From Primulina eburnea (lineage: Eukaryota > Streptophyta > Magnoliopsida > Lamiales > Gesneriaceae), in NCBI RefSeq assembly GCF_022965805.1, contig NW_027331279.1:92107-156106 (forward strand): DNA of 64,000 nucleotides, written 5' to 3'. Of this stretch, positions 12,091 through 22,645 are shown piece after piece (positions within the stretch are counted from its first letter, which is position 1; each line of letters begins with the position of its first letter). The notes beneath the pieces are model-generated. The model ran no database searches, was not told the origin of the DNA, and worked only from the letters and a program-made list of their open reading frames with translations. A program made the translations under genes and the position numbers.

Positions 12091-13384
12091 AACCTTTTGC
12101 TCGCCCTCGAGTAAAATAGGTTAAAGCACGAGATTCTAACAAACTCAACAAACACAAAAAGAAAACTCAACCAAGAAAAAAAAACGAGTAAATGTCAATG
12201 GTGAGTTAACAACGTTTATGTTCATGCCTCAGTTTACTTTCCCATAACCAATCAAGTCAAATCGCAACCGAATACTCATTCTCATCTACACATAAATTTC
12301 GACACTAATTTGAACGTGTGTGTGTGTCATGATGGGTCTAGTCATTCACACTTCAAATAGATCAATTATCAAATCATGCGAGTCACTCAATTAACACTTC
12401 AATACAAGTCTCACTAGCATGCATCCCCGTGTCCATTCATCACTAGCCACAAATTGAACTTTATTCAGCTTTTAAGTAAAGATAAGGGTGTCGAAAAGAA
12501 GGAAAATAAGCTCAAGTGGCTAAAAGTTGGGAGTACACCGATCATTTTCATTGTGCAATTGTCGAGACTTTTCGTCTGACTTTCCTCGTCTCCTTACATC
12601 TCAAACTTTTAGCCTAGGAATAGAATTTCATTCCTTTTATTTCGGCTCCCCCTCACCTTACATCTCTTTCTTTTTTTTTCTCTTTTTTCTTTTTTTTTTA
12701 ATTGCACAATTTTCACACATGTACTCCCTTGGCTCAGAATATAATACTTTGGATCACGGCTGGTTAGGAGTATGACATTGTAATTCAGTGCAATGGAAAA
12801 AAGGTAAATGTAAAGTTCAAGGCAAATCAAATTTTCTCATTCAAGGTCCCAATTAGCGACTTGTTTTCACGGGTTTACATGCCAAATCAACTCATAAATG
12901 GTGCCGTTCAAGTTAACCACACAAAACTTTCAAATTTCACCATTATTCCTACAAAGTTCTAGTCCCCACACATGTGTGCTCAAAAGGTTCAAATTTTGTA
13001 CCGAAATTCATGCTTTAACAATCAAGAGTATCATTCACGACGTGACCCAATCAACTCTTTTGTAACCTATCAATTCAAATCATCATTGGCTCATAAACGA
13101 TGGCTTCTCACCATAAACAACACCCAACAAAAGAAATCAACATAAACGACACCAAACAACAGAAATGCAACGAAACTAAACCAATTAACTAAACAATCAA
13201 AACAATTACCAATTAACTAAACAACCAAAACAATCTACCCACCCCCTCATACTAGAGTTGTGCCATGCCCTCATAGCACAAAACGAAACAAAGACTAAAA
13301 ACATAAAAACGAATGAATGCAAATGTAATGACAAAACAAACAAAATAAAAATAAAAAGAAAGGGGAAACAGTGAACTCCCCTGA
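12091..13384 (-). other. Athila-like 3' untranslated region
   Basis: No credible coding sequence in about 1.3 kb between ORF2 and the polypurine tract. The stretch is AT-rich, with a pyrimidine-rich run at 12665-12700 on the plus strand (purine-rich on the element's sense strand). A second exact copy of the 13-base polypurine sequence lies at 13241-13253. Small open frames here lack family features and run antisense or across low-complexity sequence. Confidence 0.7.
13241..13253 (-). repeat. Second copy of the polypurine-tract sequence
   Basis: The same 13 bases as 12078-12090 (plus strand ACCCCCTCATACT), 1163 bp upstream of the LTR in element sense. The following bases are also loosely alike (GCCCTCG versus GCCCTCA), suggesting a duplicated segment or an internal priming site. 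Confidence 0.6.
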
Positions 13385-14156
13385 TCAGAACTCCTCATCC
13401 TCGTCATGCTCAGGTGGTGGGACTCCCTCGTCAGCTGGTGGCGGCATAGGATAATGGTATTGGAACTGGAAGGGTGGCGGGTATGCGGGTGGTGGTGGCT
13501 GGCCGGATGTGTCGATGCCCAAATGCGTGGAGATCCCCTGTACCAAGTACTCGACGTTCTGAATATGAGCTTGATTCACGGCCTGATACTCAGTCTGATA
13601 AGTGGCCCAAGCCCCCAATTCGTTGATGCGATCTCGCATGGCACGGCGGCGTGGCTGCGGAGGAGGCAGTGCATGTCCTAAAGCCGGAGGTGGTTGAGCT
13701 GCGCCCCCATACTCGAAAAATACATCCTCGGGCAGCTCTGCCTGCCTCTTCTCCCTCTTGGATCGATAAAGAGCGTCATCAATAGCTCTCATCGGTGGTA
13801 GCCACTCATCATCATCGGCAAATATCACCCCCGCTCGGGCACATAACTCAGTCACGATCGTCGGAAAATAAAACGCCAAATTGCTGCTGTTTATGCACAT
13901 GTTGAGCTGTCCAAAGATGAGTCTGCCCACATCAATCACCATCCCAGTGTGGATGGCATACAGAACAACCGCCCGCTCACGCTGGACATCACTCGTATGC
14001 CCGACCGGCATCAATCTCTTAGATAGAAACGCATACCACATTGCCGCCTCCACTCTCAAAAATTTTTCAAGAAAAACCGTATACGTCCCCGGTTGTTTCC
14101 ACGTGGTGCCCGGATAACAGAGTGTGTGTATAATCGAATCATAATCCGGGTTAAGT
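13385..14156 (-). pseudogene. Athila-like ORF2, C-terminal part (split by an insertion)
   Basis: Continues the ORF that begins with ATG at 33400; the two halves join across the TAAGT target duplication of the inserted chromovirus. The open stretch 14059-13385 encodes a region with AAMWYAFLSKRLMPVGHT and AIHTGMVIDVGRLIF, which I recognise as the plant-specific second ORF that Athila/Calypso-type elements carry after pol. The C-terminus is proline-rich and ends in an acidic DEDEEF. I see no signal peptide or clear membrane segment, so the often-used label 'envelope-like' is not supported here. Between 14156 and 14060 the frame does not stay open: it shifts near 14128 (plus-strand position), leaving a short out-of-frame piece. 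The function of this ORF family is unknown. The copy is broken by the insertion and by the frame shift. Confidence 0.75.
14152..14156. repeat. Target site duplication TAAGT, left side of the chromovirus
   Basis: TAAGT directly before TGTAACGAACCG; the same five bases follow the other LTR at 33019-33023. Confidence 0.88.
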
Positions 14157-14459
14157 TGTAACGAACCGTATTCTACACTACTTAAAATTTGCGGAAAAAT
14201 TAAAAATTTTCTTAAATAAAAACATTCATACGGTCGTCACTCAACATTCATAAAAATAAATCTCACAATCATCCGTCACCAATAAAATTTTGCTAAAATA
14301 AACTGTCTCAAAACGTCTCACGTTCAAATCAAAACATCAGAGTATTTTAAAAATTTGCATAAACATAAACTTGCGGTCCTCGGGTTTAGCCTGCCACTCA
14401 GCCCAAGCCTGCCCCTTGGTCATCACCTCCTGTCTCCTCAACATAGTCACCTGCATCGA
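14157..14459 (-). repeat. Remnant of the chromovirus 3' LTR
   Basis: 303 bp nearly identical to 30286-30588 of the intact 5' LTR, starting TGTAACGAACCG. Similarity stops after CTGCATCGA, where integrase coding sequence follows directly. CATCGA is plausibly shared by both parents, suggesting a microhomology-mediated deletion. Confidence 0.85.
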
Positions 14460-14560
14460 GACATGGAACACATTGTGTAATGCCCAGAAATTATGAGAAA
14501 TCATAAGATAAGATTATAAAGGTTGCCAGGATGGAAAAATAAGAAATTCTTGGAAATGCA

Positions 14561-14840
14561 GCACCGCACCCGCGGTGCCAGGCATCACCGCACCCGCGGT
14601 AAATGAACAGTAAGTTGGCAAGAAAATCCCGTAGCCACACCGCACCCGCGGTATTAGACGGAGCGCACCCGCGCTGATGACACCGCACCCGCGGTATTAG
14701 ACGGAGCGCACCCGCGCTGATGACACCGCACCCACGGTCGTGTAAGCAGCGCACCCGCGGTCAAGCTTCGGGAAATCTGGATAGAATCGACGAGACTGAA
14801 GCGCACCCGCGGTGCATATGTTACCGCACCCGCGGTGCGA
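14561..14840. repeat. GC-rich inverted-repeat cluster in the solo LTR
   Basis: About ten copies of the near-palindrome ACCGCACCCGCGGT and variants such as GCGCACCCGCGCT, some within a duplicated unit (TATTAGACGGAGCGCACC occurs twice). The cluster lies just upstream of the TATA box, in the U3 promoter part. Confidence 0.85.
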
Positions 14841-14884
14841 CGTGCAGAACCAAAAATGATGCCACGTTTCTAGTTTTGCATGCA

Positions 14885-14892
14885 GTATAAAT
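14885..14892 (+). promoter_or_regulatory. Probable TATA box of the solo LTR
   Basis: TATAAATA in the sequence GCAGTATAAATATAAG, about 410 bp into the LTR; transcription would start roughly 25-35 bases downstream. Inferred from sequence only. Confidence 0.5.
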
Positions 14893-16627
14893 ATAAGTGG
14901 AATGACACGTTTTCTTCAGATATTCAGAAGAGGAGGTCGAGGATTTGAGAGAAAAATCCTTACGCCTTTTTGATTTGCGATTGTGGAAGATCCGTCTATC
15001 AGAATTCGAATCCGAAAGTAGTATCGTTCTCCTCGTGACACGAGCTATACAAGGACGTAAGTTTTGTTACGTTTTGAGATGTTTTGAAAATATGATGTTG
15101 CTAGAATTGCATGTGATTCAGATATGATGTTTCTACTACCGTAGAAATCGATGTCTGTAATTGTTATGAATTTTGTAAGATAGTGACTGAGATTATATAT
15201 CAGAATTGTGTTAGTATTCAGATTATGAGTTGTATGGATACAGATTATGAGTTCCAGTATTATATTTGTGATGTTTAGTTTGACGGGGTTATTCAGATTG
15301 TATTGTTATGCCGTCGAAACATCAGTTGAGTTATATTGATCAGATTCAGTATTGATTGAGATTGATCAGACTCAGTAATTACTCAGATTGTATTGTAATG
15401 TCGATGACATGAATTAGATTGTATCTTGTTCAGATAGTGATCAGATTGTATACGGATTTGAGTATTGATCAGAACAGATTGTGTATTGAGTTATTTACTG
15501 ATACAGTGTATTCGATATTGTCATTTCAGATTTGATATGGACAGAGTTGAATACAAGACTTCGTCTTCGTCAGACCGGGACGACAAAGGTATAATTCATG
15601 TGATATTCGGGAAGCATAACTCAAATTAGATTAATTTGAGTTTCCCAATAAAATCACATACTAGATTATTGTTATATTGTTATCTGATTATGCTTTGATT
15701 ATAGAATTGTATTCAAGCATGTAAGATAATTGTGATATTCAGTTATGAATATGATTATGCTTTGTTTACAGATGGTTATTCATTGCATCTAAGATAGGAA
15801 AGTCTTGACAGCCATTGTCAGACTTCTAGACGTTCGGTGTATCTCAACTTAGGAGTAGCCATTACTCCTATTGCCAGCCGTTGATACAGCTCAGACCGAA
15901 GTCTAGGAATAAGACGTACAGTCACCCCGATTGGGAGAGTAGGTGACAGCCATTGACGTCTTATTCACACCGGGATCCCTAGAGTTATAGTTGAGTCGAG
16001 TCTAGACATGATTTGACTAGAACTGCATGTGCTTAGAGATGTGGTTTCATAGACTATGAAACCCATGTTTATTGCTTTCAGTCATGACAGCATGTTTCAT
16101 GATTTAGATTGTTGTAGGCATGCTTATCTGATTTGAGTTGCATGTTCAGTTAGATTAGATTTCATAGATGATGAACTCTATTACTATTGTTATTGCTTTT
16201 ATGCATGACAGCATGTTTCATGAATTATTATGTGTATATGCATGTTTACCATGTTTTATACTGGGATTTATTCTCACCGGAGTTATCCGGCTGTTGTCTT
16301 GTTTTGTATGTGTGCATGACAACAGGTGGGGCTGGATCAGGGTCGAGATGACGATGAGAGAACACGAGTTAGCGTGGTGATTCCGGACTTGTAGCAGACT
16401 TGGTTTATTACTTGAACTTAGTAATTGAACCTTAGACTTAGGATGTACAGTATTGTACTTTTCTACTGAACTGTAATTTTTATACAGACATGTATATTAT
16501 TTAGATTCCACTACCTTCCGCAGTTATATTTTAAAAAGAAAAATTTTTAGACCCTGTTTATCTGAACTGATAATTAAATCCCAACGATGATTAAGAAGAT
16601 GATTAGCGTCCGGGTCCCCACACATTG

Positions 16628-18413
16628 TGCACCCCGGTCAGATTCGGCGGAAGGGCTACACGATAAGCTAGTGTCCCAACTCTGTCCAAAACCTCGAACG
16701 GTCCAATGAACCTCGGACTCAACTTGCCTCTCTTTCCAAATCTCATCACACCCTTCATGGGTGCTATCTTGACGAAAACGTGATCACCCACTGAAAATTC
16801 TAGATCTCTCCTCCTCTTATCAGCATAACTCTTCTGACGGCTTTGGGCAGTCTTCATTCTCTCACGAATCTTGACCACCACGTCTGCAGTCTGCTGAAAT
16901 ATTTCTGGCCCAAGCTCTGTTCTCTCACCAACCTCATCCCAATGAACTGGTGATCTGCACTTCCTTCCATACAGTGCCTCATAGGGGGCCATACCAATAG
17001 ATGCTTGGAAGCTGTTGTTGTATGTGAACTCCACTAGAGGTAGTCTCGACTCCCAAGCTCCTTGAAAATCAATCATGCACGCCCTTAGCAAATCCTCTAA
17101 AATCTGAATCACTCGCTCAGACTGGCCATCTGTCTGCGGGTGAAAAGCTGTACTAAAAAGCAACTTCGTCCCCATAGCTGCATGTAAGCTCTTCCAGAAG
17201 GACGATGTAAACCTCGGGTCCCTGTTGGACACAATAGAGACTGGGAAACCATGCAACCGGACGATCTCCTGGATATAAAGATCTGCATACTGCGTCATGG
17301 AGAAAGTCGTCTTTACCGGTAGGAAATGCGCTGATTTAGTGAGTCGGTCCACTATAACCCAAATAGAATTTGATCCTTTGACTGATCTCGGCAACCCAAC
17401 AACAAAATCCATAGTAATGTTCTCCCACTTCCACTCGGGGATGGGGAGTGACTTTACCAACCCTGCTGGTCTCTGATGTTCAGCTTTTACTTGCTGACAA
17501 GTGAGACATTCTGATACGAACCTACGGATGTCTCGCTTCATCCCTGGCCACCAATACAATAACTGAAGGTCTTTGTACATCTTGGTGCCTCCTGGGTGAA
17601 TGGAATACGGAGATGCGTGTGCCTCTGTCAAAATATCCTGTCTGATCGAACCAACACTAGGCACCCACATTCTACCTCTGTATCTCACAATGCCGTCTGA
17701 AACTGTGTACAGCACACTGCCCTTGGCTTCGTCTTTCAGTCTCCATTTCTGTAACTGCTCATCTGAAGACTGACCTGCTCGGATTCGGTCTAGCAAATCA
17801 GATTTGACTGTGAGATTAGACAGCCTAGGAGCCTTGCCATCACGATAAATCTCTAGACCAAACTTCTGAATCTCCGACTGTAGTGGTCTCTGAGCTGTCA
17901 ACTGAGCTACCACTGCCACTTTTCTGCTCAAGGCGTCTGCGACAACATTAGCTTTTCCCGGATGGTAGCTAATCTCGCAGTCGTAATCTTTCACAAGTTC
18001 TAACCACCGTCTCTGTCTCATATTCAACTCTTTCTGCGTGAAGAAATATTTGAGACTCTTGTGGTCGGTGAAAATCTGGCATTTCTCGCCGTATAGGTAG
18101 TGTCTCCAAATTTTCAATGCAAAGACAACGGCGGCTAATTCCAAATCGTGAGTCGGGTAGTTCTTCTCATGCACCTTTAACTGTCTGGAAGCATAAGCTA
18201 TGACCCGACCTTGCTGCATCAACACTGCGCCTAATCCGAGCTTAGATGCATTGGTATAAAGCACAAACTCGCCTTGCCCTGTCGGCATGGCTAGCACTGG
18301 CGCTGAAATAAGAGCTTGCTTCAAGGTGTCGAAGCTCTTCTGGCATTCCTCGCTCCACACAAACTTTGCATTTTTCTTGGTTAGTGAGGTGAGCGGCACT
18401 GCTATGGATGAAA
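16628..18413 (-). pseudogene. Chromovirus pol fragment: RT end, RNase H, integrase
   Basis: The reading frame is open through about 595 codons. On the sense strand it starts in the RT thumb region ([17 protein letters not shown]). RNase H follows, with [35 protein letters not shown] and VVADALSRK. Integrase comes next: zinc-binding [13 protein letters not shown] and CLTCQQVK, then core blocks [26 protein letters not shown] and [11 protein letters not shown]. The frame reaches LTGVHNV, is cut by the solo LTR, and resumes at 14475-14460 before joining the LTR remnant. Two catalytic aspartates are lost: the first RNase H Asp (YTD to YTN) and the second integrase Asp (SDRD to SNRD). Both fit G-to-A changes at CpG on the sense strand. 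There is no start codon and no RT palm, because everything upstream was lost where the copia fragment abuts at 18414. Confidence 0.9.
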
Positions 18414-18755
18414 ATCGGCTGCAGCAAAGGAGGCTGTTTGGATTAGGAATTTCGTCCAAGAGTTGGGCGTCATTCCAAATGGAGTTGCTCCTATCCCGGT
18501 GATGTGCGACAACACGGGAGCCATAGCTCAGGCGAAGGAGCCAAGGTCTCATCAGAAGTCCAAACACGTATTGAGAAAGTACCACATCCTCAGAGAGATC
18601 GTGGAAAGAGGAGATGTCGTGATTGACAAAGTCGGCTCCGCAGATAATGTTGCTGATCCACTAACTAAGCCTTTACCAGGACCATCATTCGAGAAGCATC
18701 GCGAATCAATGGGACTAAAGAGTATAGGTAGTTGGCTCTAGTGCAAGTGGGAGAT
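18414..18755 (+). pseudogene. Truncated end of a copia pol gene (RNase H tail plus polypurine tract)
   Basis: Nearly identical to 26252-26593 of the complete copia element. It begins inside the RNase H region (ATCGGCTGCAGC), includes [18 protein letters not shown] and [14 protein letters not shown], and ends with the polypurine tract against the LTR at 18756. One base is missing near the stop (GGGACTAAAG versus GGGTACTAAAG), which shifts the last codons. The left junction with the chromovirus shares 2-3 bases. Its position outside the 5' LTR means that two copia internal regions once shared this LTR. Confidence 0.9.
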
Positions 18756-20817
18756 TGTTAGAGTAGGTGCACGTCGAGCCAAGTGTTGGCCGACTGTTCA
18801 CGATGAAACTCTTTGTGTAAACGATCTTTATTTTAATAATATTTGAATTTATTAATTTGGCGCATCTTTATCTTTATACCCATGCTAGCTGCATAGATAA
18901 AGCCCTTGAATATACAAATAGTAGAAAGAATATGAGATGCTCATATGATGAGTATCATGAAACTCATATTTGTAATACTGTATATTCTAAACCGTTCCTA
19001 GTCGATTCAGCCGCCACTAAGAAGGATAAAGGCCGCTCGAGTTAGAGACTAGTATCTGCGATGTGAGTACCATGTTTCATTGGTAGGGGACATTGTGATG
19101 TCCGAGCATGCAGATAGGTGCTCCTGGTAGAGTGCACTGAACAACCCTCCATAAAAGGACTTTCCAAGTGGTTCTCACTTATCGAGTGGAAAAGTCCTGG
19201 TTTATGGTTGTACACCATTAGTCCTTATGACCCGGGACAACATTGAGACTCTATGTGCTAGCGTTTCACTTTGACTTGTTTACCGACTCTTATGGGGTCA
19301 TTAGGTGGCAAGATTGGGTGTTACGGCGAAACATATAGGAGTCGATGCATTGTAGTCGGGGATTCACCGCTTACCTACGGGTATGGATATCCTATGTGTT
19401 TTTCATGTATGTGTGGGTTGAAATCTCTGATCAGAGTATGGTGGTAATTATGAAAGGGGTTTCATAGATTACACCATCGATGCAACCACGACATGACACA
19501 TAGTATCGATTCATTGACAACTCTCGATAGACCAATAGTTGTCGAATCGGTCGGGATATATGAGTTGAAGGGACCGTACTGTACGCTAACCATAATTGAA
19601 TGGTTCTTGCAGGCACTATCATGTGATACCTAGGGAATCACGTAAGCGATGCTGCTAGGCGTTTAACGTGATTGGTTGGGTACTATCAGACTTGAGTTCT
19701 GACGTTCTTGCTATCAAGGAGTTGATAAGTAAGAATGGAGCAATTGGGGTATGCTCGTATAAGGACATGTTTAGTCCGAATCACATGGAGATGTGAACCC
19801 ACGGCTAGTTGTATCAATGAACCATTGAGGGCCACACAAGTACTAGCTCTAGTAAATCCCGATGAGAAGTAAAATAGTTCAATGTGTTGAACGGCTTATA
19901 AATGTGTTTATAAGCGTAAAGAAAATTAGAAGTATGACTTCTATGAGAGAAATATAAATTTTAATTTATGGAAGTGTTCCTAAGATTAAAATTTGGCCAA
20001 GTAAATAATGTAGTTGAAAATTGTGATTTTCATAAACATTATTGGGGACTAAATTAAATTAATTCAAGTGTTGAATTAATTAAACACTAGTGGACCTAGT
20101 AGAGTCCAAATAATTAAATATAATTCAAGTGTTGAATTAATATTATTGAGTCTAGTAGAGCTCAATTAAAATAATTATTTAACTAGTGGGACTTGAATAA
20201 ATTCAAGTAGTATTTAATTAATCTCAAATGTGTTTGAGATAATTAAAATTTAGTCTATGGTTTTTAATGTGTTAAAAACTATATTATATGCATGTCATTC
20301 TAGGGTTTGCATGCTTTGGGGAGGTGAAGGGTTGGAGACTAGGCATGCAACTTTTTGTTGCTTTTGAGAGTTGCTTTTCTCACAACCTAGACTCAACTTC
20401 ACTCCTCATTCTACACCTCCCTTTGGCCGAAATCTTGAAGCTTTTCTCTCCCAAAATTTCTTCTTGTTTTGTTCTTCAATTTGTTGAGAACAAAATTTCT
20501 CTTTGAAAAATCCTTTTGATTTTCTAGTGCAAATCAAGAGGGGATTTACATAGCTAAGTGGTGGGCCTAATTCTTGAAGGAGAAAAGGGTGTGCTTGTAG
20601 ATTTGTCTACCAAAGAAGAGCTAAAGTATTCATACTTTAGTTGGAGCCATTTCATCAACTCTAAGGGGTTGATAGGTAAATCACTAAAACATCCTATGCA
20701 TGTTTTTGTTATTTTTGTAAATATTGCACAAATAATCAAGGTGGCCGAAATTTCATGTCATTTTTGAAAATTTATGCTTCCGTTGCGTTTCCGGCCACCG
20801 TAACCGGTCCGCTTTCA
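18756..20817 (+). repeat. Copia 5' LTR
   Basis: 2062 bp, TGTTAGAGTAGG...CCGCTTTCA. Against the 3' LTR I see only about half a dozen differences, for example near 19785, 19845-19862 and 19908. The small open frames inside occur identically in both LTRs and are not supported as genes. Confidence 0.93.
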
Positions 20818-20819
20818 AG

Positions 20820-20831
20820 TGGTATCCGAGC
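20820..20831 (+). other. Copia primer binding site (tRNA-iMet)
   Basis: TGGTATCCGAGC two bases after the LTR; it differs by one base from the usual plant initiator-Met site TGGTATCAGAGC. Confidence 0.8.
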
Positions 20832-20965
20832 TTAGGTTACGGTTTTTGTGCTATATTTACGTAATATTGTATTGAGATCGATTTCTAACCGCTTGAGAAT
20901 TTTTTGTGCAAGATTTTCATAGGGCCGAAAATTCTATTTCAAAAACAAAAAAAAAAAAAAAATTT

Positions 20966-21125
20966 CGGGCAGCATGTTGCTGCCCGAGGGCTGCCCGAGC
21001 TGCCCGGAAATTTCGGGCAGCAAAGGGCAGCCCGAGGGGGCTGCCCGAAAATGCAGTTTTTTAAAAATAAAAAAAAAAAAATTTTTTGTCGCCGGAATCC
21101 GGCGACGGAGCTCCGGCGACGGCGA
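20966..21125. repeat. GC-rich inverted-repeat cluster in the copia leader
   Basis: Repeated TTCGGGCAGC / GCTGCCCGA words in both orientations (about seven between 20966 and 21050), followed by a second set based on CCGGCGACGG / GCCGGAATCCGGC at 21091-21125. Neighbouring sequence is A/T-rich. Confidence 0.85.
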
Positions 21126-22160
21126 TGACAGCTAGGGTTTCCAAAAGTGTTTTGGACAATCTTAGTGTCATGGGCCTTGAGTTGTTGGGCCATTAGATGG
21201 TCAACATAATTTTGTGAAATTTAAATGGGCCAAACTATTTTTGTTGAAAAATGAGTTTTGGGCCCTTAAGTTTAAATTTACAATTGTTGCACATATTTTC
21301 TCATAAAATAAATAATTGAAGTAGGACTTTAATTATTTATAGTAAATTGTGATTTATAAGAAATTCGATTATAAATAAATTAATTTGAAAGTAGACAAAG
21401 GTGTTTGTATACTTTGTTAATTTAATTTATAATTGTGGCGGTTAGTGATTGGATCAAGATATATAATATTGGATCAATTAATTATAGTGATAATTAATTG
21501 ATGGTGTATGATATATGATATTGTGCATGAAGGATGATCAAAAGCCCAAGCCCAATTTGCTAGGTGTATGCTAGGATATTTGTGTTGTATGATTGTAATA
21601 ATTATCAATTTAAAGTGGGCTTGGTTTATGGCCCGTTCCCACCCCATGAGATGTATCCCTATGTGCCATGGATATTTAATTGTAAATATTAGAATAGGGG
21701 AAGATCAAGATTGGAAGATGGTGGCCTTGGTGATTATGAAGATCGAAGACATGTAATATTGGATGCTAATGTAATAGTATAGTTGCATTGCATCCCGTGC
21801 ATTTACCCTAGGATTGGACCTAGGCCCGTGTTTAGCTCACACGGGCCATTAGTGTTGGGGCAATTGATCATCCTTGTACTGTTTTCTATTTATAATATAT
21901 GCATGATATGTTATAAATAATGAGTATGTGCGTTATTATTATTATAATAACAAAGTTGCATGAATCCGGCAAACATACGATCAAACATGGCGAGCTTTTA
22001 AAATAAAATTAATGATGAGACCTTTCAAAATTAAAAACCCTCATTTTGAATAAGATTCAAAATTAATATCAAGTCCGAAAAGGGGAATTATAAATTTGTT
22101 TATAATTTCCTTGTCTTCCATCGACAATGGATGCATGATGAACGCTACCCGTACTCGGGG

Positions 22161-22475
22161 CTCGGCTCATATTATTGAGGGGGCCCTGGGTGCCGGAAAG
22201 CTGTGACATCCATTGACATGGTGATGTGAACTACGTGGAACTCCCATGATTTCGGCTCATATTATTGAGGGAACTCATGGCGACCGTCCATTAAGGTTCA
22301 ATATCGATGGGTTAGGCTTGACACGTAAAGATGAACGACGTCATATTATTGGGTCCTAATCAAACGTGAGACAAAAGAATACGTAGAGGGTTGCATGGCG
22401 ATGCAATTGGAAACTACCTTTTAGGAGTTGTGATGGCCGATATTATTCGGGATCACAATTCGCTAATTGGACCTT
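22161..22475. repeat. Series of four hairpin motifs with ATATTATT core in the copia leader
   Basis: Motif centres are about 85-100 bp apart. The clearest arm pair is TTGTGAT / ATCACAA around CCG-ATATTATT-CGG at about 22428-22456; another is CCATGA / TCATGG around 22245-22280. Two motifs share CGGCTCATATTATTGAGGG. Confidence 0.55.
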
Positions 22476-22645
22476 ACGTACCTACTGAGGAAAGTGTTTC
22501 CCGTTTTCACTAGAGGGTAGTGAAAATGTCAAAACAGTGGGAGCGATAATTTATAAAGTAAAAGTCCAAACTTTATATCTTATTAAATATTTTAAAATAG
22601 TCATTAACATTTATCTGTTTTACTTTTCAGTACAAATCTTTGACA

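Larger units (their letters stand above)
14476..16622 (+). mobile_element. Solo LTR of a second, probably chromoviral, family
   Basis: 2147 bp starting TGTAATGCCCAG and ending GGGTCCCCACA, flanked by the 5-bp duplication CATTG (14471-14475 and 16623-16627). It interrupts the integrase coding frame of the surrounding chromovirus. The start resembles the host element's LTR start (TGTAGTGCCCA). A TATAAATA box at 14885 supports plus-strand orientation. There is no internal coding region, as expected for an LTR-LTR recombination product. Between 15180 and 15530 the sequence is a degenerate AT-rich repeat of CAGATT-like words. Confidence 0.87.
20832..22645 (+). other. Copia untranslated leader
   Basis: About 1.8 kb without a convincing coding sequence. 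It holds two poly(A) runs (about 20943-20961 and 21064-21080), a GC-rich inverted-repeat cluster between and after them, AT-rich stretches, and four spaced hairpin-like motifs with an ATATTATT core at about 22168, 22258, 22342 and 22440. TTTTACTTTTCAG at 22618-22630, just before the ATG, resembles a splice acceptor, so a leader intron is possible but unproven. Confidence 0.7.

Noticed and set aside
13406..14117. Plus-strand open frames at 13406-13681 and 13881-14117
   Set aside because: Antisense shadows of the Athila-like ORF2; no recognisable features of their own.
13385..14156. Calling Athila-like ORF2 an envelope gene
   Set aside because: I see no signal peptide, membrane segment or cleavage site in either half; only similarity to the plant-specific second ORF is supported.
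20943..21080. Poly(A) runs as LINE or SINE tails
   Set aside because: They lie inside the copia leader between primer site and gag, with no element boundary or target duplication at them.
22161..22475. ATATTATT loops as geminivirus-type replication origins
   Set aside because: The conserved nonanucleotide TAATATTAC is absent and the motifs sit in a copia leader.
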